From Paratinospora sagittata (lineage: Eukaryota > Streptophyta > Magnoliopsida > Ranunculales > Menispermaceae), in NCBI GenBank assembly GCA_035771175.1, contig CM069593.1, positions 35,662,741 to 35,726,740 on the forward strand: DNA of 64,000 nt, written 5' to 3'. Positions 34,666 through 40,587 of the stretch are shown piece by piece. Position 1 is the first letter of the stretch. Each line of letters starts with the position of its first letter. The notes under the pieces are model-generated. The model saw only the letters and a program-made list of their open reading frames with translations, was not told the DNA's origin and ran no database searches. Made by a program: the position numbers and the translations under genes.

Positions 34666-35417
34666 ATATATATTCCATCATCCAAGTTAGGTTGTGAAAA
34701 CGCAGTCCATGCATGTCATTCTCCAGTTTCCACTTTCACTATTACTGACATGAAGTTTTTTCACATTACATATAATAAAATTCATCTAGAAAGAAAAAAT
34801 TGCACATACCCTAGAGTTTGTGCTGACAAAGGGAGAAAAGCAGGGAGCAAAAGTAATCAAAAACAAAATGTAGTCATCATTGCTTCTTCAAGTACTGTCC
34901 TTCCATCTCAAAATCACTTATGGACTATCCACTATATTTTTTCGGGTAGGATTCAGTAGTGCACTGAGAGTTTATAGAAATTTTTTATCCATTTGTTAGC
35001 CTTAAGTTGTTTGAAGTTCATACATGGATACAGATGATAGGTTCAGAACTCTACACTAGAAGATTGAATTTCTTTTATAGATGAGTTACTTGATTTTTTA
35101 TAAAGTGCTCATATGAGTCGGGAACATGCTTTCTGACAGGAATCAAGACAAGGAGTTCTCTTTCCTATGGAGACCAATATGTTCATTTTAACATTAGCAT
35201 CCCTACGTAAGTTTTTATGTCCTGAGATCCTATTAAAGAGCAGGCTTGCCTGCAATCATTGAGCTAGATTCTTCTATAATGAACATGATCCTCATCTGCA
35301 TTTTATGCTGGCAGGAATTTGACGCATAGGCAACTTGTATTGATTGAAGAGTTTGCCAAGGAAGAGCAGGCAGAAAATGACAAGGGTGCTACTGCTGCTG
35401 GTGCTTCTTCAGGTTAA
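842..35417 (+). CDS. GFA2: Mitochondrial-type DnaJ/Hsp40 co-chaperone, GFA2-like (3' part, 11 exons)
   Basis: Co-chaperone that would stimulate Hsp70 ATPase and hand over unfolded clients, by homology in the mitochondrial matrix. Exons: 842-892, 987-1074, 1439-1503, 1588-1662, 20036-20108, 33224-33315, 33423-33494, 34129-34185, 34438-34486, 35140-35206, 35315-35417. All junctions are GT-AG and phases match, giving 263 residues to a TAA. Four zinc-binding CxxCxGxG-type repeats are visible: CEACGGSG (residues 43-50 of the visible part), CKACRGSG (60-67), CTQCGGTG (82-89) and a degenerate CKSCKGDR (96-103), which is typical of this subfamily. The C-terminal substrate-binding beta domains follow ([35 protein letters not shown]). 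The J domain and targeting peptide lie upstream of the window. The start of the first listed exon is uncertain because its acceptor lacks a good pyrimidine tract. The assignment to GFA2 rests on recalled similarity; another type A DnaJ is less likely. Confidence 0.87.
2503..2727. mobile_element. Possible small hAT-type MITE
   Basis: The left end reads CTAGGGGTGTAAG and the right end, on the other strand, CTAAGGGTGTGTAG, an imperfect terminal inverted repeat of the kind seen in plant hAT-type MITEs. The interior is rich in GGGTTGGGTT and its complement, again usual for such elements. I could not find a matching 8-bp target duplication, so the ends are tentative. Confidence 0.4.
3358..3885 (+). 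repeat. Diverged tandem duplication of a ~310-bp unit, with (CATA)n
   Basis: Two similar blocks, about 3358-3590 and 3668-3885, share in order ACTAGTTATATAA, TAATGAATTAAAG, CAAACATGAAAATAAATC and GTGATGGGGAGCTTA. A CATA microsatellite at about 3594-3629 lies between them. The units have diverged by substitutions and small indels. No coding potential. Confidence 0.65.
3900..3985. repeat. GAGGCG/GCCTC-rich self-complementary patch
   Basis: A short patch of alternating GAGGCG, AAGCCTC and GAGGCCTAAGCCTCAC words that can pair with one another, followed by an A-tract. It lies next to the 3' end of the minus-strand LINE. I cannot assign it to a family. Confidence 0.4.
4150..4435 (-). pseudogene. 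LINE 3' tail with zf-RVT-like region
   Basis: The minus-strand reading contains a degraded [17 protein letters not shown] stretch and then a [18 protein letters not shown] stretch. These match the C-terminal zinc-finger and tryptophan-rich end of plant LINE ORF2 proteins. Several stops are present. It is the 3' end of the minus-strand LINE after an internal deletion. Confidence 0.55.
4618..5257 (-). pseudogene. LINE reverse transcriptase, N-terminal half (frameshifted)
   Basis: Two overlapping minus-strand frames together cover fingers and part of palm. The first (5257-4850) has [25 protein letters not shown] and [19 protein letters not shown]. The second (4911-4618) has [18 protein letters not shown] and motif [20 protein letters not shown]. 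The two frames imply a frameshift near 4880. Motif B and the FADD motif C are absent because LINE similarity stops near 4675. Established family features allow the call; the break is seen directly. Confidence 0.8.
5805..6602 (-). pseudogene. LINE endonuclease (EEP) domain, minus-strand element
   Basis: Open for 265 codons. This is the N-terminal endonuclease that nicks target DNA in LINE retrotransposition. Visible family motifs are [11 protein letters not shown] (from residue 23), LLQEVKR with the metal-binding Glu at residue 55, a GDFNVI motif near residue 158, and SDHWPL near residue 243. The frame ends in PFRFEHI, where the family normally runs on into a linker and the reverse transcriptase. 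The downstream reverse transcriptase is in another frame and truncated, so I treat this as a fragment of a dead element. Confidence 0.8.
8026..8324 (+). pseudogene. LINE endonuclease N-terminus (interrupted by copia)
   Basis: The plus-strand frame contains [17 protein letters not shown] and then [12 protein letters not shown], the first two EEP endonuclease motifs. It runs up to IYGD, where the copia LTR begins. The same domain resumes at about 14155 with [10 protein letters not shown], the segment expected next by comparison with the minus-strand copy at 6602-5805. The interruption is therefore an insertion and not a deletion. Confidence 0.8.
8325..8581 (-). repeat. copia 3' LTR (left), 257 bp
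   Basis: Starts TGTTAAAATAATAAAAG and ends AAATCTCAACA. It differs from the right LTR only near the left end (ACGTAGTTCGG against ACGTGGTTTGG). The PPT borders it on the right. Confidence 0.95.
8582..8590 (-). other. copia polypurine tract
   Basis: The minus strand reads GAGGGGGAG, touching the 3' LTR. It overlaps the last two bases of the polyprotein stop codon (8589-8591). Confidence 0.85.
8589..12959 (-). CDS. copia Gag-Pol polyprotein, intact, 1456 aa
   Basis: One unbroken frame with all expected domains in copia order. The gag N-terminus has [16 protein letters not shown]; the zinc knuckle [14 protein letters not shown] lies near residue 260. The aspartic protease has [12 protein letters not shown] near 365. 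The integrase has its HHCC region ([11 protein letters not shown] ... [10 protein letters not shown]) near 500-540, catalytic Asp in HSDIWGP near 560, Asp in RSDN near 627 and Glu in NGVAERKN near 659. The reverse transcriptase has [11 protein letters not shown] and the YVDD active site near 1138. RNase H has YTDSDYAG near 1300 and [11 protein letters not shown]. The length is normal for a plant copia polyprotein. No missing catalytic residue is visible, so the element may be autonomous. Confidence 0.95.
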   Translation of the reverse strand: MSVTSETVQIEETVDKIEKGELPNIQAAYRLDGKNYLKWSQLVRTFLKGRRKLSHLLGTGPTPGDPKFRAWDNEDASIMAWLWNSMAPNISDTCMFLTTAKDIWDVVHQTYSKAHDAAQVYEIKVKVGTTKQGNMTVTEYANVLKNLWQELDHYRCIETKCPADAVILKNYIEKDRVYDFLAGLNAEFDQVRVQILSKELLTLNETISAIRTEESRRNVMLTPQKLEGSAMIANRGNDQRTHTPRAESSKVPNRDNRDNLRCTYCQKTRHTREKCWKLHGKPSTSSKDWGYNGGQQKTSGQAHLSTEPTIAASPVTDGFSQDDIERLKSLLGTLDKPSGTCSLAHSGNFPISIGFNVSDKSFANSWVIDSGATDHMTNSPNIFHTYNPCPSSRKIATADGSLTTVAGIGDVHISPTLTLINVLHVPKLSTNLISIKKLTHDLSCNVTFFPTYCAFQDQDLGTMIGHAKEQDGLYYLETPVHPIKSSTSFLSEHKLSNKEKLWLHHRRLGHPSFQSLKIMFPFLFKSLNVEDFHCEVCELAKHKRISFPLSNDRSSDPFDLIHSDIWGPSPIPNVSGARWFVSFIDDCTRVSWIFLLKQKSDVSFILPTFHNMIHTQFGAKIKRFRSDNARDYFNQTLTNYFQTEGIIHESSCVHTPQQNGVAERKNGHLLDTTRAFLFQHNMPKSYWGEAVLTATHLINRLPSRTLDFKSPMEKLRQFYPKLKISNNLIPKIFGCVSFVHVHQPNRGKLDPRALKCVFVGYSSTQKGYKCYHPPSKKFFVSADVTFYEPEPYFTAPSPPGENVIMEDKDRDSIDNPFDLFDPFTLQQTKPESPSTPVPNDEPKDRMTGRVYSRNKAAAPEPMQAQESEPIPENEVTNPEPSLQISLVPETNNDLLASEPDNDLPIAIRKGTRECTKHPLYPLSHVVSFEKFSQTHKSFLTSLNNIQTPTSLSEALSNTNWKQAMNVEMEALEKNTTWELVDLPPGKKPVGCKWVYTVKYKADGSLERYKARLVAKGYTQTYGVDYQETFAPVAKMNTVRLLLSLAANYDWDLQQFDVKNAFLHGDLEEEIYMEVPPGFGTTDKVCKLKKALYGLKQSPRAWFGRFAKVMTSMGYKQSQGDHTLFIKHSTSGGVTALLVYVDDIIMTGNNENERQNLKRCLTEEFEIKELGRLKYFLGIEVAHSKHGIFISQQKYITDLLKETGKLACKPMNTPIDLNHKLGEAEEAPTVNKETYQRLVGRLIYLSHTRPDIAYAVSVISQFMHNPKDIHLQAANRVLQYLKGTPGQGILFKRHTGMVLEAYTDSDYAGSVVDRRSTTGYCTFLGGNLVTWRSKKQNVVARSSAEAEFRAMAQGVCELLWLQIILTDLKIHWDGPMRLYCDNKSAISIAHNPVQHDRTKHIEIDRHFIKEKLDSRLICTPYMSTNNQLADMLTKGLNHTAFQANVSKLGMVNLYSPA
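12960..13880 (-). repeat. copia leader: tandem GAACAGTG-type repeats and long T/A tract
   Basis: The ~920 bp between primer site and gag start holds a dense array of words such as GTGAACAGTG, TCGAAACAGTGAACAGTG and GTGATCGAAACAG (about 13045-13345). A second array of GCAGATGATCGCGATTTGC-like words follows (about 13450-13540). A 23-24-base T run (about 12965-12988; A run in the mRNA sense) sits just before the gag ATG. Open frames here on either strand are products of the repeats. This should be the element 5' UTR. Confidence 0.8.
13881..13892 (-). other. copia primer-binding site (tRNA-iMet)
   Basis: The minus strand reads TGGTATCAGAGC, the usual plant initiator-methionine tRNA complement, directly next to the 5' LTR. 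Minus-strand DNA synthesis of the element would be primed here. Confidence 0.92.
13893..14149 (-). repeat. copia 5' LTR (right), 257 bp
   Basis: Same termini and length as the left LTR. It should hold the element promoter, transcribed leftward. The primer-binding site follows with no spacer. Confidence 0.95.
14155..14775 (+). pseudogene. LINE endonuclease C-terminus after the copia insertion
   Basis: Two frames give [19 protein letters not shown] and, after an in-frame TGA near 14463, [16 protein letters not shown] and MPFKFEHVW. These are the GDFN and SDH motifs of the EEP fold. The order and spacing match the intact copy on the other strand at 5805-6602. A TAA near 14775 ends the frame before the reverse transcriptase. 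Confidence 0.8.
15170..16040 (+). pseudogene. LINE reverse transcriptase, broken
   Basis: Fragments in successive frames include KAPGPDGF near 15250, [11 protein letters not shown] near 15435, [26 protein letters not shown] sequence from 15515, motif A as [15 protein letters not shown] near 15630, and motif C as [14 protein letters not shown] near 15945 (FVDD where FADD is usual). Stops and frameshifts separate them, so no active enzyme is made. Confidence 0.8.
16237..17237 (+). pseudogene. LINE C-terminal region with zf-RVT motif
   Basis: Open stretches 16237-16446, 16356-16682 and 16719-17237 carry the part after the reverse transcriptase: [20 protein letters not shown], then [18 protein letters not shown] and the zinc-finger-like [21 protein letters not shown] near 17080-17145. 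The cysteine and histidine spacing is that of plant LINE ORF2 tails. Frameshifts and stops show decay. Confidence 0.75.
17943..18823. mobile_element. hAT-like MITE copy 1 (881 bp)
   Basis: Flanked by an 8-bp target duplication CCCTTGAT (17935-17942 and 18824-18831). The left end CAAGGATCGAAAATT and right end (other strand) CATGGTTAAAAAATT form an imperfect terminal inverted repeat. The interior is AT-rich and aligns over its full length with 20737-21607. There is no transposase frame, so it is non-autonomous. The 8-bp duplication and CA-starting ends favour the hAT superfamily. Confidence 0.82.
20036..20108 (+). CDS. GFA2: Isolated 73-bp DnaJ exon carrying the fourth zinc motif
   Basis: This exon stands alone between an 18,373-bp intron upstream and a 13,115-bp intron downstream. 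It reads [14 protein letters not shown] and then a conserved linker ending in VMP plus one base of a glycine codon. It is preceded by TGTAG and followed by GTATGT. Phase 0 on the left and phase 1 on the right fit its neighbours at 1588-1662 and 33224-33315. The residues match what is expected between the third zinc repeat and the C-terminal domain, so it is a genuine exon and not a retro-copy. Confidence 0.88.
20570..22440 (+). pseudogene. Third LINE remnant, 5'-truncated (ORF2 C-terminal part)
   Basis: Plus-strand fragments resemble the region after the reverse transcriptase: an [17 protein letters not shown] stretch near 20620, [14 protein letters not shown] near 20690, then, after the inner [23 protein letters not shown] near 21850 and the zinc-finger [20 protein letters not shown] near 22190-22250, ending [14 protein letters not shown] near 22400. 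The same blocks occur in the LINE at 16440-17150. The copy is interrupted twice and full of stops. Confidence 0.75.
20737..21607. mobile_element. hAT-like MITE copy 2 (871 bp) inside LINE remnant
   Basis: Flanked by an 8-bp duplication TAGGACAC (20729-20736 and 21608-21615). The left end CAAGGATCAAAAATT and right end (other strand) CATGGTTCAAAAATT agree at 13 of 15 positions. It is collinear with copy 1. It sits within LINE ORF2 coding sequence that continues on both sides, so it inserted after the LINE. Confidence 0.85.
22441..24520. mobile_element. Unclassified ~2.1-kb insertion inside the LINE remnant
   Basis: LINE ORF2 sequence stops near 22440 (RNFDVGG) and its expected continuation (a DVWE-like stretch) resumes near 24525. 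The sequence between is therefore an insertion. It starts near TGTAGCGAATTTT, is AT-rich at both ends, has a CACCACC/CT-rich middle (23800-24180), and has no open frame of note. I found no convincing terminal repeats or target duplication, so the class is unknown. Confidence 0.5.
24521..24755 (+). mobile_element. 3' end of the third LINE remnant
   Basis: Resumes with GATGTTTGGGAAACTTC and ends ATGTCAAAAAAA near 24755. This is the same kind of end (TGTCAAAAAAA) as the LINE ending near 17570. It forms the tail of the element whose body is at 20570-22440. Confidence 0.6.
25165..26341. mobile_element. Non-autonomous Mutator-like element (MULE) with long inverted arms
   Basis: A 10-bp target duplication TTTTAGGTAG lies at 25155-25164 and 26342-26351. 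Both ends start GGRCTTTTGACATG when read inward, and near-perfect inverted arms extend about 240 bp (left 25165-25407; right about 26040-26341). The arms contain 29-31-bp palindromes built on GAAGGCGTCTTTT and its complement, two on the left and three on the right, spaced by A/T runs. The 630-bp core has no transposase. It has a splice-donor-like boundary near 25522 and short open frames (for example 25589-25825 +) that could be captured host sequence, but I do not recognise them. It sits inside a gypsy 5' LTR. Confidence 0.87.
27735..27971 (+). pseudogene. Ty3/gypsy gag fragment
   Basis: A 78-codon frame whose [20 protein letters not shown] and [20 protein letters not shown] stretches match the Retrotrans_gag pattern (a FLDW motif, then VKL.A..L.G.A..WW..L), with W replaced by C before the second tryptophan. 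It lies between primer site and 3' LTR as gag should. The protein continues in no frame. Confidence 0.6.
28301..30012. other. Intron stretch without recognised feature
   Basis: AT-rich sequence. Two short minus-strand open frames (29140-29346 and 29590-29790) have no motif I recognise and are broken by stops on either side. Confidence 0.5.
30018..31571. repeat. Solo LTR, 1554 bp, gypsy-type ends
   Basis: Begins TCTAACACCCCGTAG (usual TGTAACACCCCG with one change) and ends CTTCGTGACA. It is flanked by the 5-bp duplication GGTTA (30013-30017 and 31572-31576). There is no internal coding region, so it is most simply the product of LTR-LTR recombination. A purine-rich patch (30705-30775) lies in the middle. 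Confidence 0.72.
32066..32570. repeat. Partial LTR-like repeat related to the one at 42088
   Basis: Starts TGTTGGCCCAGGTAATA and continues with AGAAGGGGGTGAAG and a GTTTGGCACC-type block. It parallels the start of the solo LTR at 42088 (TGTTGGCCCAAATAATATT, AAGAAGGGGGGT, a GGTTCGGGACC block). The right end is not clear. Probably a diverged or truncated copy. Confidence 0.45.
34616..34672 (+). repeat. (TATC)n / (TA)n microsatellite in a DnaJ intron
   Basis: About eleven TATC units followed by TATATATA, between the exons at 34438-34486 and 35140-35206. Confidence 0.9.
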
Positions 35418-37434
35418 ACACAACCGTATTCTTTGCAGTGTTGGATAATAAACTCCTATCGGATCTGAAACTTGGGTAGGAGAATTTTGGTATATTGTGA
35501 GGTTGTCTTAATATTATTTATTGTACTGTTATATGCCTTGTGCTTCTCTTTCTTGTAAAATCACCAGTAAGGTTGAAACAGGGTCATGCAATTAGTATCA
35601 GAAGCCAACGTTGTACATATGCCAAGTTATATTCAATTGTGTTTGAAGTTTTCTTTTCTGTCAAAAGTCGTCTTCCTCATTTTTGCCTCCACAGTTATTA
35701 GTTGTTCAAGTAATTATAGTGAGAACTTAGTCATAGAAGACAATGAATGGGCATGAAGCCATGGAATAGGATTTTTGAAGATGTACCTCAGAATGTGGGG
35801 TTCTTGTGGAATTCCATATGATTCAGGGTCTCTTTTCGGGCTGTATGCTTTTAAAATTTGGGACTGCTTCTCTTTATGAGATATAAGCAGGAGCCTAAGT
35901 AATTCACTTTTGAAGGAATGGAGGATTTCTTCTGTTTTGTTTTTTTTTTTTTTTTTTGGTCCCTTTTTGTTAATATAGCCATTTATTAGTTTCTTAAAAA
36001 AAAAAAAAAAAAAAAAAAAAAGGCTACGAGTCATATATATATAAACACTGTAACAAAGAAAGTCAGTACAGGAAAGGATGTCGATGGTGTTATAGATCGC
36101 AGGATTTAGGTTAATTTATTTTGGTGTATGGAATTTATATGGGTCAGTTGAACCTTATTAATTGGTTTTCATATACTTTATTATGATTAAATGATAACAT
36201 ATGATATTTATAAGACTTATAGTTAATTTTACGATCTGGTGCCTTGACTTGTTTTAGTGTTGTGGTTGGTTGTATACACGTGTTATAAAGGTATTGTGCG
36301 GGTTATGTATGATAGGGTTACACTAGTACTTGGGTTATGAGTGCTAACACGGGCAACCCACCTCTCTGGGGTTTTTAGGGAGAGGGTCATCGCAGGAAGT
36401 ACCATGATATTGAGTTAAAATTTGAATTCCAATCGACCCTTTTTCATTATTAACTAAAAGATTGTCTAATCTACTATATTAATTATCATATGCTTTAATC
36501 AAGTTCAAAATAACTTACCACTTTTTTACTTTCTTTCTTGGCATCCCTACAAATTTTTATAACTTTCCTCATTCCTAACCTATTTTTAAGCTCAACAATT
36601 TGTTTTTTTAAAGTTTTATAACAATTTGAACTTGATCTAACAAAGTTTTACTCTAATTATGAATTACCTAACACAATCTTCCTCCTTTATCAAGGCTTAG
36701 GACCAACTATGTTTAAAGCTATCCAAATAAGATTAGCAATCGTGGTTAACAATGTGACGATAATGAGCACAACTTAGTTAATTAATTCAGTAATAGTTAG
36801 ACTTCATCTTTTAAGATTAATACATCATTAATTTGTGTAGAGCATAATAAGTTGTTCATATTTTAACACACTAATATAAAGAGAATAATTGACCAGTTGA
36901 CGATAATGCTTTTTGTCACCAAAATGCTCTTCAAAAAGTTTATTTTATTTTTAATTAAAAAATCTATTTCTAGTATCAAATAAAATAAATAAATTTTGTG
37001 TACTTTACTACTTTTTACTTTTGCACATATTTCTTACATTTTGTCATAAATTAAAACGACTCAAAATACGAACCCAAAATCATATCCACTAGCTGTTATG
37101 GTGAGTGGTTTCTAATTCTTTTCTTTGTATGTGTGTTTATGTTTTTCTTTTTCTTTTTTTTCTTTGTTGATGTAGTGACTTGCTGCATTAGCTTAGATGT
37201 GATTTGGGTTTATATTTATGGGGTTATTTTAGTGTCTTTTATAGGCTTTTTTTTAATTTTGATTATTTTAATTTTACTCTTCTAATTTCTAACTTTTTAT
37301 TTTTACGTTTAAACAACTTTAGTCATTTTAATTATATCAAGAGGCAAAGATATACATATTTCTTTTTTTATAAAAATACTTTATATTCATTATGATCACA
37401 TGTGTGTGCAGACACTGTTGTATATAGATATATG
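35418..37434 (+). other. 3' UTR and flank of the DnaJ gene
   Basis: AT-rich sequence after the TAA at 35415-35417. A T run (about 35940-35957) and an A run (about 35996-36021) 40 bp apart could pair or mark a retro-insertion. No gene is visible. The position of polyadenylation cannot be told. Confidence 0.5.
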
Positions 37435-37871
37435 TTAGGTTTTTCATGGGCGTAAGTAGACAGAAGTAACATTCCTTACTTGGAATGTAACCCACCCCAA
37501 CTTACACGACCAGAAGAATGTCTTGGCATGCATCTCATCTTCCGCAAGACAAAAAGTCCTTAAGTTGTGCTTTTGGTGACTTTGACATCCATTGCACGAG
37601 CTAAGACGGTTGGAAAAACGCTTATGGTGGACGGTCCCCTCCACCCCACCCCATCATGGACCTTTGTCTATGTTTAGTATTATTTAATCCCAATTAAAAA
37701 GAGATTTTCTTTTTTTCTTTTTATTCCTTTTTGCCGTCTCTCTCTCTCTATCTCTCCTTCAACAATGGGCTATTCAACTTCACCAACAGAATACGATATG
37801 TATTCCAAATGTCCACTTTAATGGTCTTTGTCCAATTAAAAAAGGCTTCCCATTTTCTAATTGCTACTTGA

Positions 37872-38763
37872 TAAGGGTGGCAAAAGTGGTCTGGACTCAT
37901 TTGTTTGTATTTATCTGACCTTTTTTAAAATGGGTCCGGACATAATAGGTGACAAAAGCGGATCAGGTACGGACAAGATTTTTATGTACGTTTTAAAAGC
38001 AGGTCGATCTAGACATAGATAAACGAACAAATGGGTACCCGGTTATATATTATGAATAAAAATAAAATAGATTTTATTAATTGCTTTTATTACTTATATG
38101 ATAACAAATTTAAAAATCTACTCATATTTATACAAGATTCTTCAAAAATATATAGTTTGCAAGTCAGCAATATATATATATATATATGTGCAATACACAT
38201 GACTTTTATTATTTATCTTTTTAAAAATTTTATTAATACTGTTATGGAAATACTTCAAATGCTTGAAAAAGTACATTTAAATGCATTTACTTTTTTTATT
38301 GTAACTTAATAATATTTGTTGCAAATTTATATAATTCATATGTACATTAAATATTATTATATGACATTAAACATATGTACAAAATACCTTTATTTATACG
38401 ATTAAATAAAGAATATAAATTTATTGATTATATTATATTTATAAGTTTTATTTTCAAAGGAGTTTTATTTGTGGTTTTAATTTTAAAGTTATATATTGCA
38501 TGATTTTATCACCTCTTTATCTAATATTAAAGTTTCTAAAATATATTTTAAAAAAAATTATAAAAACCAAACAAAATCGAGCTACTCGATTTTTTAAAAC
38601 AAACGGGTACGACAAGAAAATCTTGTCCGTTGTAAAAGCGGATACAAACAAGAAAATCTTTTTCGTTTTAAAAGCGAGCCAGGTACAAACATAGGATAAG
38701 TTCGTTAATGTCAAGCGTTGTCTGCACCCGTTTTTGTCTAGATCTGCTTTTTTACCACCCCTA
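37872..38763. mobile_element. hAT-type MITE (892 bp), left duplicate
   Basis: The left end TAAGGGTGGCAAAAG pairs with the right end (other strand) TAGGGGTGGTAAAAAAG, the classic GGGTGGCAAAA terminal repeat of plant hAT-type MITEs. Target duplications are eroded (CTACTTGA on the left, CTTGTCAC on the right). The AT-rich interior has no transposase. The same insertion is present at 57140-57986. Confidence 0.75.
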
Positions 38764-38770
38764 CTTGTCA

Positions 38771-39697
38771 CGTCACAATTGGGTTGATAGTCCATGATCA
38801 TGTTTTGTTGTGTTAAGAAAAGGGAATATGATAAAATAGTAATATTAGCCTTACATATTAAATTACATGATTAGCATTATCATACCTAAACTGAATTGAT
38901 CTGATAAGTATGACTTCCTCATGTATACTTATCCAATAAAAGTTGAATTGAACACATTTATAGTTGTGGGAATGTTATTCTAACAACTACACCTTTAAGT
39001 TTATTGGATCACTTTTTAAGGATATTAGATCATTTATTACATACCTTAAGATGTGTAAAATACGAATATCCAATTAACTTAAAAGGTGTAGTTGCATTTT
39101 ATTTTTTTTAGTTAGAATAACATTTTCCTATAGTTGTTTGTAAACTAGTATGAAAAAAATACTATGGAGACCATATTTCCATGGCATCCGGCTCCTTAGT
39201 ATTCCTAGCACGACCCAATAGGTACCTTGATTAGTCATCGTCAAAATTGGGTTGATACTCCAGAAACAGTTTTGTTGTGTTAAGAAAAGGGAATATGATA
39301 AAATAGTAATTATATTATTATTATTATTATGATTATGATTAGCATTATCATACCTAAACTGAACTGGTCAGATAAGTATGACTTCCTTGTGTATACTTAT
39401 CTAATATAAGTTGAATTGAACTAACTTATAGTTGTGGGAAATGTTATTCTAATGACAAAAATGTGTAACTACACCTTTCTGTTTATTGAATTATTTTTTT
39501 AAGAATTTTAGATCATTTATTAAATACCTTAAGATGTGTAAAATACAAATATCCAATGAACTTAAAAGGTGTAGTTGTATTTTTTTTTTAGTTAGAATAA
39601 TATCTTTCCATAGTTGTTTGTGAACTAGTATGAAAAATGCTATGGCGATCGTATTTCCATGGCATCTGGCTCCTTAGTATTCCTAGCACGACCCAAT
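38771..39697. repeat. Tandem duplication (~450-bp units) in the left block
   Basis: Unit 1 (38771-39219) and unit 2 (39239-39697) share TTGTTGTGTTAAGAAAAG, ATTAGCATTATCATACC, AAGTATGACTTCCT and the end TAGCACGACCCAAT. Between them lie about 20 bases that match 41834-41861 (see findings). The right block (57987-58566) has a single unit. Confidence 0.82.
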
Positions 39698-39811
39698 TAC
39701 TAACTTAATATAAATCTTGCAGGTTTTATTATAAATTGCCACTCTTAAACTAACATATATAACCTTACGTTATTAATAATAGACTATTAATTTTGAGGGC
39801 TGCTAGTTGGA

Positions 39812-40490
39812 CCTCACTTATAGACTATTATCACCCTAGTTACTAGCACTACCCCACCTAAGATATTAACATTATTCCTACCCAAGCCAAAAAATCAAAA
39901 AAACCCTAAACTACCATTTCCATTTCAACACCACCATCATCTTCTTCTTCCCATCATTTTCTTCTCCCTAAAACCCTAGCCCTAAAGCCCCAGTTTTCTA
40001 CCATTTTCTTTTCCCTCTCTTCATTCCCCATCATTTTCTTCTCAAAACCCTAAATTTCTCATCATTTAAATGGTTCGTTGGTTTTTTTTTTTTGTAAAAA
40101 ATTACACTTTGGTTCGGCCTTGCGTGGTTGAATCTTATACAGTAGGTTCGGCCGCACAGGGCCAAACCTCTTATTTTGCCATTTTATTTTATTTCCACCT
40201 TCTAACATGTATTTCTAGGTATTTCTTGACATTTTTTATTTGTCTACTAACATTAGGACCTAAACAAATGTCAAAAAATACCTAGAAATACATGCTAGAA
40301 GGTGGAAAACAAAAATGGAAAAATAAGAGGTTCGGTCGGGTACGATCGAACCTTAAACAAGTGCCCGAACCTACTTCATAAGGTTTGGCCCTATGTGGCT
40401 GAATCTACTGTATAAGGTTCCGCCACGCAGGGTCGAACCAAAGTGCGAATTTTTGCAAAAAAAAAAAAAAAGCCAACGAATCATTCGAAT
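39812..40490. repeat. Left member of an inverted repeat pair (partner 55863-56455)
   Basis: Read on the minus strand, the left member shares with the right member GAAGAAAATGATGG, GTTTAGGGTTTTTTT, TTTTTTGGCT and AATGTTAATAT, in the same order and spacing. Both members also hold GGTTCGGCC-type words near an A/T run at their inner ends. Identity is moderate with many indels. Confidence 0.6.
40068..40487. repeat. ~420-bp foldback (hairpin) with GGTTCGGCC words
   Basis: The left arm (40068-40245) and right arm (about 40262-40487) are inverted copies: GGTTCGTTGG, a T run and CACTTTGGTTCG on the left return as the complement at the right end, and TATTTCTAGGTATTTCTTGAC meets its complement near the centre. 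The loop is about 16 bases. The right arm has about 45 extra bases made of another GGTTCGG-type unit. A transcript through it could form a long stem. Confidence 0.8.
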
Positions 40491-40587
40491 ACACCAAATA
40501 TTTCTCAAAATGGTTTAAATCTTTTAAAAGAAACCAAAAAAAAAACTTTGAATCTGTACTTACAAACAATAAAAAGTATAGATTAGA

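Larger units (their letters stand above)
37435..39794. repeat. Left copy of a ~2-kb duplicated block
   Basis: Collinear and in the same orientation as 56529-58566. It begins TTAGGTTTTTCATGRGC and ends TAATAGACTATTAATTTT in both copies. Each copy contains a hAT-type MITE at the same internal place. The left copy also holds an extra tandem copy of its last ~450 bp. No gene is visible. Confidence 0.85.

Noticed and set aside
34603..34959. 118-codon plus-strand frame between DnaJ exons
   Set aside because: Begins in the TATC microsatellite and lies wholly within an intron bounded by well-supported exons.
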